Positions 17,422 through 22,612 of a stretch of 22,612 nucleotides of DNA are shown here, piece after piece. Both the position numbers and the translations under genes were made by a program. Origin of the DNA: an uncultured Sphingomonadaceae bacterium (GTDB lineage Bacteria > Pseudomonadota > Alphaproteobacteria > Sphingomonadales > Sphingomonadaceae); NCBI GenBank assembly GCA_946480515.1, contig CAMLKX010000006.1:1-22612 (forward strand), read 5' to 3'. Positions within the stretch are counted from its first letter, which is position 1. Each line of letters begins with the position of its first letter. The notes under the pieces are model-generated. The model was not told where the DNA came from. It did no database searches and worked only from the letters and a program-made list of their open reading frames with translations.

Positions 17422-19557
17422 ATGGATTGGGTGAGCGCCCCTTACATAGCTGAACCGGCGCTGCAAACCCGAAGCTCATGGGCGCAGCAGATCGGTGCAG
17501 CGCTAGAGCGCCTTGATGCACTGCTCGAAAGCGAGCGCGACCAGCTTCCGCTGTGGCTGGTGGTCGCTTTCGGATGTGGAATCGCCGGCTGGCTCTCGCT
17601 CGGCCAGCCCAGGCACTGGCAGGGAGCCATGTGCCTTGCAGCGGCGTCGGTCATCGCCGGACTCTTGTTCCGCCATCGCCGGAGCGGCCAAGTGCTGGCG
17701 TGGGGAAGCGCTGCAGTGCTGGCCGGCTGCGCGCTGATATGGGCAAGGGCCGAATGGGTCAGTGGTCCGCGAGTCGAACGGCCGGTGGTGGTGACATTCT
17801 CAGCCCGGGTGGAGCGCGTTGAGCAGCTTGTCAGCCGCGGCACGCATCGCCTGACCCTGGCTCCGGTCGATGCCAGTCTCCCGGCGCGCGTTCGGGTGTC
17901 CATTCCCGATCGCGCCGGAGCCCAGGGAATCAGTGCGGGAGCGCTCATCTCGCTCCGCGCCCGGCTGGTTCCGCCGCCACCAATGGCTCTTCCTGGAAGT
18001 CATGATCACGCGCGCGACGCCTGGTTCCGGGGCATCGGCGGGACAGGTCGGGCCCTCGATCCACCGACGATCATCGAAGCCGGGACTCCAGGCTGGCTCG
18101 ACAATCTGCGGGAGGGCCTCGGCAGCAGAATCCGGGAGCGGCTGCCGGAAAGCAGCGGCGCGATCGCCACCGCCCTTGCCAATGGCGATCAGGGCGCGAT
18201 CTCGGAAGCGGACGCCGAGGCAATGCGGCGAAGCGGTCTGGCGCACCTGCTTTCAGTCAGCGGCTTGCACATCGCAGCCGCGGTTGGCGGAGCGATGTTC
18301 CTGGCGTTGCGCTTGCTGGCGATCAGCGAGCGGCTGGCGTTACGGTTCAACCTGGTGGTGGTATCCGCCGGTGCAGGGGCCGCGGCAGGAATCGCCTATA
18401 CCCTGCTGACGGGCGCGCAGGTGCCCACGGTCCGCAGCTGTATCGCCGCCTTGCTGGTGCTGCTGGGCCTGGCGCTTGGCCGAGAGGCATTCAGCATAAG
18501 GCTGGTTGCGGTTGGCGCATTGGTCGTGCTGTTGTTTCGCCCTGAAGCGTTGGCGGGAGCGAGTTTTCAGCTCAGCTTTGCCGCCGTTACCGCCATCGTG
18601 GTGCTTCACGAGCAAGGGTGGATGAAGCGCTGGTTTGGAGCGCGCGACCAAGGAATGCTTGATCGCGCCACGCGGGCAATCGGGACAATGGTCCTCACCG
18701 GGCTGGCGGTCGAGCTTGCCCTGATCCCGTTCGCTCTGTTTCATTTTCATAAGGCTGGCCTCTACGGAGTTGCCGCGAACATCATCGCGATCCCGCTAAC
18801 GACCTTTGTGATTATGCCACTCGAGGCATTAGCGTTGATCGTCGATCCCATCGGGATAGCTGGTCCGCTGTGGTGGCTGACCGGATTGATGATCGACGGG
18901 CTGCTCAGCCTGGCGCGTTCGGTCGCGGCGATGCCCGGCTCGGTCATCATGACTCCCGCCATCCCCAATTGGGCGTTCGCGGCGATGGTTGGCGGCGGGC
19001 TGTGGTTCTGCCTGTGGAAGCGCCGCTGGCGGGTCCTCGGGATCGTTCCGATTGCTGTGGGCGCCCTTGGTGCGGCGACGACCTCCGCCCCTGACCTCGT
19101 CGTAACTGGCGACGGGCGTCATCTGGCGGTGATCACCGATGGCAAACCAGCGCTTCTGCGCGAGCGAAGCGGCGATTTCATGCGCTCGTTGATCGGCGAA
19201 GCCGCGGGGTTTGACGGTGAAGCCGGTCCGATTGCGGCGCTACGCAACGCCCGCTGCAGCCGTGATAGCTGTATGGCCCGGATCACACGTGATGGACGAA
19301 GCTGGACGCTGCTGGCGACGCGATCAAACAGCTATCCGGACTGGAATGTGATGGTTCGTGCCTGTGCGATGGCGGACATTGTGGTCTCAGACCGCCGTTT
19401 GCCACGGTATTGCCGCCCGCGCTGGCTGAAGCTTGACCGCGAGGCGCTGAAAAGCGCCGGCGGACTGGCTATCCACCTCGGCAGTTCGCCCCGGATCGAC
19501 AGCGTGGCTCAACGGGTGGGGCAGCACCCTTGGGCAGCAACGTCCGGACCCCCTTGA
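17422..19557 (+). CDS. comEC: ComEC/Rec2-family DNA uptake membrane protein
   Basis: ComEC forms the inner-membrane channel for single-stranded DNA during natural transformation. The protein has about 711 residues. It has an N-terminal cytoplasmic helix with two to three membrane segments (about 40-110) and a periplasmic DUF4131-like region. The Competence domain carries the signature [20 protein letters not shown] at about residue 270, followed by many membrane helices to about 545. A C-terminal soluble region ([17 protein letters not shown]) takes the place of the metallo-beta-lactamase domain but has no HxHxDH motif. ATG 17422 is chosen; GTG 17431 is possible, and neither has a strong ribosome site. 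The open frame reaches back to 17299 but would overlap gltX. The stop lies 4 bp from the convergent VOC gene stop. Confidence 0.93.
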   Translation: MDWVSAPYIAEPALQTRSSWAQQIGAALERLDALLESERDQLPLWLVVAFGCGIAGWLSLGQPRHWQGAMCLAAASVIAGLLFRHRRSGQVLAWGSAAVLAGCALIWARAEWVSGPRVERPVVVTFSARVERVEQLVSRGTHRLTLAPVDASLPARVRVSIPDRAGAQGISAGALISLRARLVPPPPMALPGSHDHARDAWFRGIGGTGRALDPPTIIEAGTPGWLDNLREGLGSRIRERLPESSGAIATALANGDQGAISEADAEAMRRSGLAHLLSVSGLHIAAAVGGAMFLALRLLAISERLALRFNLVVVSAGAGAAAGIAYTLLTGAQVPTVRSCIAALLVLLGLALGREAFSIRLVAVGALVVLLFRPEALAGASFQLSFAAVTAIVVLHEQGWMKRWFGARDQGMLDRATRAIGTMVLTGLAVELALIPFALFHFHKAGLYGVAANIIAIPLTTFVIMPLEALALIVDPIGIAGPLWWLTGLMIDGLLSLARSVAAMPGSVIMTPAIPNWAFAAMVGGGLWFCLWKRRWRVLGIVPIAVGALGAATTSAPDLVVTGDGRHLAVITDGKPALLRERSGDFMRSLIGEAAGFDGEAGPIAALRNARCSRDSCMARITRDGRSWTLLATRSNSYPDWNVMVRACAMADIVVSDRRLPRYCRPRWLKLDREALKSAGGLAIHLGSSPRIDSVAQRVGQHPWAATSGPP

Positions 19558-19561
19558 TCTG

Positions 19562-19915
19562 TCAGGTTTCGCTATTCGGCTGCCACACAGCTAGTTCGCT
19601 TCCTGACGGATCGATGAAGTGAAAGCGCCTGCCGCCCGGGAAGGCGTAGATCGGGCGCGCGACGATACCGCCAGAAGCGGTGACGGAATCCAGCGCTGAC
19701 TCAAGATCAGCGACGCGGATGATCGGCAGCGGTGCGGCGAGTGCTTCGTCGGGCTGCCCGTTGAGGCCCAGGTCCACGTCATCGGTGGTGGTCGCCGCAT
19801 AATCGGGAGAGAAGTTGGTGAACGTCCAGCCGAACGCACGGGCGTAGAAATTTCGGGTCAGTTCATGCGCGGTGATGCTCGGAAGCTCGACATAGTCGAT
19901 GCGGGCGATTGCCAT
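19562..19915 (-). CDS. VOC (glyoxalase/bleomycin-resistance fold) family protein
   Basis: This is a 117-residue single-subunit protein of the vicinal oxygen chelate fold. The pattern is ARIDYVELPS, then NFYARAFGWTF, a paired strand-helix unit PLPIIRVADLESALDSVTAS, and the end RFHFIDPSGSELAVWQ. The substrate cannot be told from the sequence. The first-strand position that often carries a metal-binding histidine is not histidine here, so metal use is uncertain. The ATG is one base after the lexA TGA (TGAGATG), so it is almost certainly co-transcribed with lexA and may respond to the SOS signal. The stop is 4 bp from the comEC stop on the other strand. Confidence 0.88.
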   Translation of the reverse strand: MAIARIDYVELPSITAHELTRNFYARAFGWTFTNFSPDYAATTTDDVDLGLNGQPDEALAAPLPIIRVADLESALDSVTASGGIVARPIYAFPGGRRFHFIDPSGSELAVWQPNSET

Positions 19916-19916
19916 C

Positions 19917-20567
19917 TCAATAGCGGCGGATCAATCCGGCCAGTCGGCCCTGGATCCGGACCTGATCGGGGCGGTAGCGCTGCGGTTCATAATTGCGGTT
20001 GGCGGGATCAAGCCGGACCATCTGTCCTTCGCGACGGAAGGTCTTCAGAGTTGCTTCCTCATCATTGACCAGAGCGACCACAATTTCCCCCTCGCGCGCG
20101 GTGTCGACTCGGCGGATTAGGGCGAAATCGCCATCAAGGATGCCTTCTTCGACCATCGAATCTCCCGAGACCTCCAGCGCATAATGCTCCCCGGGACCGA
20201 GCAGGGCGGCCGGAACGGTGAAGCTCTCCGTCCCCTGAAGCGCCTCGATCGGAGTGCCTGCGGCGATCCGGCCGTGAAGCGGGATTTCGATCAGATCGTT
20301 GGCGGGTTGCGGAAGTGGCTTGGGCGGCTGTTTCGCAGCTGGTGCCTGGATCGTCTCCGGCATCCGCAAAATTTCAAGGGCGCGTGCGCGGTTGGGCAGC
20401 CGGCGGATGAACTGCCGCTCCTCAAGCGCGGAAATGAGCCGGTGAACTCCGGATTTTGATTTGAGATCAAGCGCTTCACGCATTTCATCGAAGCTGGGCG
20501 AGACGCCCGTTTCGGCGAGTCGCTCATGAACGAATTGAAGCAATTCGTGCTGCTTGACCGTAAGCAT
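19917..20567 (-). CDS. lexA: SOS repressor LexA
   Basis: LexA represses SOS genes and cleaves itself when RecA is activated by DNA damage. The 216-residue protein has an N-terminal winged helix ([19 protein letters not shown]; recognition region [20 protein letters not shown]). A Pro-rich linker (about 75-90) leads to an S24 peptidase domain with the Ala103-Gly104 cleavage bond in GRIAAGTP, the catalytic Ser137 in SGDSM and Lys175 in ATLKTF. The start has a good ribosome site (GGGAGG, five bases upstream). Upstream lies a perfect GTTC-N7-GTTC operator, so it is autoregulated. The VOC gene follows by one base. Confidence 0.97.
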   Translation of the reverse strand: MLTVKQHELLQFVHERLAETGVSPSFDEMREALDLKSKSGVHRLISALEERQFIRRLPNRARALEILRMPETIQAPAAKQPPKPLPQPANDLIEIPLHGRIAAGTPIEALQGTESFTVPAALLGPGEHYALEVSGDSMVEEGILDGDFALIRRVDTAREGEIVVALVNDEEATLKTFRREGQMVRLDPANRNYEPQRYRPDQVRIQGRLAGLIRRY

Positions 20568-20572
20568 TCCAA

Positions 20573-20578
20573 CCTCCC
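20573..20578 (-). promoter_or_regulatory. Ribosome binding site of lexA
   Basis: On the minus strand GGGAGG lies five bases before the lexA ATG. It follows the LexA operator directly. Confidence 0.75.
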
Positions 20579-20579
20579 G

Positions 20580-20594
20580 GAACGAATAGGGAAC
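20580..20594 (-). promoter_or_regulatory. LexA operator (SOS box, GTTC-N7-GTTC)
   Basis: On the minus strand the sequence reads GTTC, seven bases, GTTC (plus strand GAAC at 20580-20583 and 20591-20594). This direct repeat is the known SOS box of alphaproteobacteria. It lies 12 bases before the lexA start and overlaps the candidate -10 box by one base, so bound LexA would block its own transcription. A third related half-site, GTTT, is spaced seven bases further upstream (20602-20605). Confidence 0.88.
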
Positions 20595-20622
20595 GTCTAG
20601 GAAACGTTTCGGGGCTCGTCAA
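20594..20622 (-). promoter_or_regulatory. Candidate lexA promoter
   Basis: On the minus strand TTGACG (20617-20622) fits a -35 box. After a 17-base spacer, TAGACG (20594-20599) is a weak -10 box. The spacer contains the perfect palindrome GAAACGTTTC (20601-20610). The -35 box and spacer lie inside the last codons of the trpG reading frame, and the operator overlaps the -10 side. Box matches were made by eye. Confidence 0.55.
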
Positions 20623-21166
20623 CTGTAAGTTGCATGAAGGCGCGTAGGAGCGCGTGCCCATGCTCACTAGCGACGCTCTCCGGATGGAATTGGACTCCAT
20701 GAGCCGGGGCCGTTTCATGGCGCATCGCCATGACCAGTCCACCGGCCCATGCATTGGCCACCAGCGGAGAACACGGCTCGCCGACCGCCAGCGAGTGATA
20801 ACGCGTCGCGGCGAACGGGGAGGGCAATCCGCCAAACAGGCCGCTGCCGTCATGATTCACGCTCGCGACCTTGCCATGCATTGGTGGAACTCTGTCCACC
20901 TGGTTTCCGCAGGCGATCGCCAGCGCCTGATGCCCCAGGCACACCCCGAGGAGCGGAACCCGCCGCTGGATGCAGGCCGCCGCGAGGTCAACCGAGATTC
21001 CCGCCTGCTCGGGCCGTCCCGGGCCGGGTGAAATCAAGATGCCGCTCGCGCCAGATGCAAGCGCGTCATTGACGCTGATGGAATCGCTGCGCTCGACCTC
21101 AACCGTGGCGCCAAGTGCCGTGAGATAGTCGACCAGCGTGAAGGTGAAGCTGTCGTAATTGTCGAT
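20597..21166 (-). CDS. trpG: TrpG/PabA-type glutamine amidotransferase without a normal start codon
   Basis: This is the glutaminase subunit of anthranilate or aminodeoxychorismate synthase, which supplies ammonia for tryptophan or folate synthesis. The triad is present: the cysteine in [11 protein letters not shown], and His and Glu in [20 protein letters not shown] and MHGK also fit. The sequence begins [15 protein letters not shown], matching the family from its fifth residue: the usual MILV is absent. The codon before Ile is the TAG stop of the upstream isomerase, in the same frame. The only possible starts are therefore ATC at 21166 or a TTG at 21037 that would remove about 43 residues. 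The last nine residues (TVDEPRNVS) are encoded by DNA that also carries the lexA promoter. No trpE, trpD or trpC is adjacent. Protein of about 189 residues; function uncertain. Confidence 0.8.
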   Translation of the reverse strand: MDNYDSFTFTLVDYLTALGATVEVERSDSISVNDALASGASGILISPGPGRPEQAGISVDLAAACIQRRVPLLGVCLGHQALAIACGNQVDRVPPMHGKVASVNHDGSGLFGGLPSPFAATRYHSLAVGEPCSPLVANAWAGGLVMAMRHETAPAHGVQFHPESVASEHGHALLRAFMQLTVDEPRNVS

Positions 21167-22612
21167 CTAACCCCCGGATAACTGCTGGCGAACCCGCGCC
21201 ATCTCTTGCTTGTTGAGCTTGATCTTCAGCCCTGCCTGGATCGCATTCACCAGTTGCTCGGCATATTCCCGCTGAGCCATTTCCCCGAACTCGGCCTGGG
21301 TCCGCGCGATCAGCGCCGGCTGCATCGAAGCATTGCCTGCGGTGACCTTCTTGACCTGAACAATGAAGAAGGCGCGGTTCTGCGGCGACGACACCAGTCG
21401 CGATTTACCTTGCGGCAACGAGAAGAGGGCGATCAGCGGCGGAGGAACCCGGCCCTGGAACTGCGCGAGCTGCAAGCGGCGCCCGCCGATCGGTTGCGGC
21501 GGTGGAAGCCGCGCTCCGGATGCGCGCGCGGCCTCGTTCAGCGGGGTTCCGCGCGCCACTCTGGCGGCGATCCCCTCAGCCACCAGCTTTGCCCGCTCAG
21601 CTGCTTTGGCTGAGATCCAGTCAGACCGAAGCTGGTCCGCGATCTTCTCCAGCGGCGGCGGTGCGGGTTCGATCACCTGCTCGGTCGCAACCAGCGCATA
21701 TTGACCTTGTCCGAACGTTTCGACGCGGGCGTCGTCGTCCGGAGCGGATTCGAATGCGGCCTTCAGCACGTTGCTCGCTGCCGGAGGAAGCCGGAAGGCG
21801 CGATCACTCGGCGCCACTCCGCTCGCGGTCAGGGGCGGCGTCTGTGCCGCGGTCAGCCGGTATTTCGCGACCATGTCGGCGAAGCTGGCCCCGTCGGCGA
21901 CCTCATCTTCAATCGCGGTGATCAGGTCAGTCAGCGCATTCTTGCGCTTGTCGGCAGTCAGGCGAGCGGCGATCTCGTCACGCACTTGCGCCAGTGGGGT
22001 GCCGGCCTCGTCACGAACCGCATCAATTCGCACGACGTGCCAGCCGAGTTCCGACTGAAGCGGTCCCACGATGGCGCCCTTCTTGGCCGCAAAAGCTGCC
22101 GCTGCAACCTCTGCTCCAGCAAGCGACTCGAACTGATCTCGAGATTGGACGCCGATCGCGACATCCGCGGCGCTAAGCCCGGTCGGAGCCGCAGCCTGGG
22201 CGAAGCTGCTGCCCGCACGAGCCCGGGTCGCGATCGCCTGCGCGGTCTGCCGATCTGGAACGACTGCCTGGCTGATATCGCGCAACTGCCTGGGGGCATA
22301 TTTCGCCCGATCGGCGTTATAGGCTGCCGCGATCTCCTGCTCAGTCGCAGCCGCCGAGGCGACGTTTTCCGGACTGATGACGGCGTAACGAATGACCCGT
22401 TGCTCGGGGATGGTGTAGCGAGCACGGTTCTCCGCGAAATAGCGCCGCAGGTCTGCATCGTTAGGGTTGAGATCCTTGCGGAAGAGATCGATCGGAACAG
22501 CGACCAGTTCACCTTCCCGCTGCTCGAGCAGCATCGAGGCGTAGGGCTGAGCGACGCCCGTCGCGATCCGGCTGTTCGCAACGCCCGGTGCGAGCACAAG
22601 ACGTTGCAGCAG
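21167..22612 (-). CDS. ppiD: Peptidyl-prolyl isomerase PpiD/SurA type, 3' part
   Basis: This is a periplasm-facing folding chaperone and cis-trans prolyl isomerase of the PpiD type, normally anchored by one N-terminal helix. The frame is open to the window edge, so the N-terminus (anchor and first chaperone part) is missing and about 481 residues are seen. It contains the SurA-like helical region (DADLRRYFAENRARYTIPEQ) and a parvulin-like domain (PRQLRDISQAVVPDRQTA to GPLQSELGWHVVRIDAVRDE), whose end carries the GWHVVR pattern. A second helical part follows and the protein ends RQQLSGG. A GTG at 22597 is internal. The TAG stop is followed immediately, in the same frame, by the trpG-like sequence. 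I call it from domain pattern and context; it may be named simply peptidylprolyl isomerase. Confidence 0.85.
   Translation of the reverse strand: MLQRLVLAPGVANSRIATGVAQPYASMLLEQREGELVAVPIDLFRKDLNPNDADLRRYFAENRARYTIPEQRVIRYAVISPENVASAAATEQEIAAAYNADRAKYAPRQLRDISQAVVPDRQTAQAIATRARAGSSFAQAAAPTGLSAADVAIGVQSRDQFESLAGAEVAAAAFAAKKGAIVGPLQSELGWHVVRIDAVRDEAGTPLAQVRDEIAARLTADKRKNALTDLITAIEDEVADGASFADMVAKYRLTAAQTPPLTASGVAPSDRAFRLPPAASNVLKAAFESAPDDDARVETFGQGQYALVATEQVIEPAPPPLEKIADQLRSDWISAKAAERAKLVAEGIAARVARGTPLNEAARASGARLPPPQPIGGRRLQLAQFQGRVPPPLIALFSLPQGKSRLVSSPQNRAFFIVQVKKVTAGNASMQPALIARTQAEFGEMAQREYAEQLVNAIQAGLKIKLNKQEMARVRQQLSGG

Noticed and set aside
17411..17490. gltX promoter with a TATGTA -10 box inside the comEC 5' end
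   Set aside because: A TATGTA is present on the minus strand, but no -35 match occurs at 16-18 bases, so it was not listed as a feature.
20597..22612. Genuine PpiD-TrpG fusion by TAG readthrough
   Set aside because: The two parts are in the same frame with only TAG between them, but one protein is periplasmic and the other cytoplasmic, so a functional fusion makes little sense; a deletion or unusual start is more likely.

Overview
The window is high-GC, densely packed bacterial chromosome. Its gene content and order point to an alphaproteobacterium of the order Sphingomonadales: the tail of a nuo (complex I) operon runs into birA-coaX-rnj-DUF1467, a gltA-gltX pair sits head-to-head with comEC, and lexA has a GTTC-N7-GTTC operator, the alphaproteobacterial form. 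I made the assignment from protein and synteny recognition, not from a database search. No RNA gene, insertion sequence, phage gene or CRISPR array is visible. No gap between genes exceeds about 100 bp.

Layout. (1) Positions 1-5226, plus strand: the end of nuoK, then nuoL, nuoM and nuoN, the membrane proton-pumping arm of NADH dehydrogenase. nuoM and nuoN start inside the preceding stop codon. The nuoK/nuoL junction is damaged: the expected nuoL start is in the wrong frame. (2) 5232-8699, plus: birA (biotin protein ligase), coaX (type III pantothenate kinase), rnj (ribonuclease J) and a small DUF1467 membrane protein, continuing the same tightly coupled block. (3) 8696-14684: a less familiar four-gene cluster. 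A minus-strand polytopic coiled-coil protein, reminiscent of the polarity factor TipN, is divergent from a plus-strand run. That run encodes a membrane protein resembling a nucleotidyltransferase-CDP-alcohol phosphatidyltransferase fusion whose catalytic motifs have decayed, a DUF2336-type protein, and a soluble histidine-kinase-like protein that lacks the phospho-accepting histidine. (4) 14698-17396, minus: gltX then gltA, one-base overlap. (5) 17422-19557, plus: comEC, starting 25 bp from gltX. (6) 19562-22612, minus: the 3' part of a PpiD/SurA-type peptidyl-prolyl isomerase, then a TrpG/PabA-type glutamine amidotransferase with no normal start codon, lexA with its SOS operator, and a VOC-fold protein 1 bp after lexA.

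How the genes work together. Regions 1, 2 and 4 are core metabolism: respiration, biotin and CoA supply, RNA turnover, charged glutamate and TCA-cycle entry. Region 6 contains an SOS repressor that appears to control itself and the VOC gene. The most promising candidate for an undescribed system is region 3: a membrane-anchored coiled-coil protein beside three signalling- or lipid-like proteins, two of which look catalytically degenerate. The second notable point is the ppiD-trpG-lexA stretch. It looks like the remains of a larger trp/moa region, with junction-like sequence at both ends of trpG.
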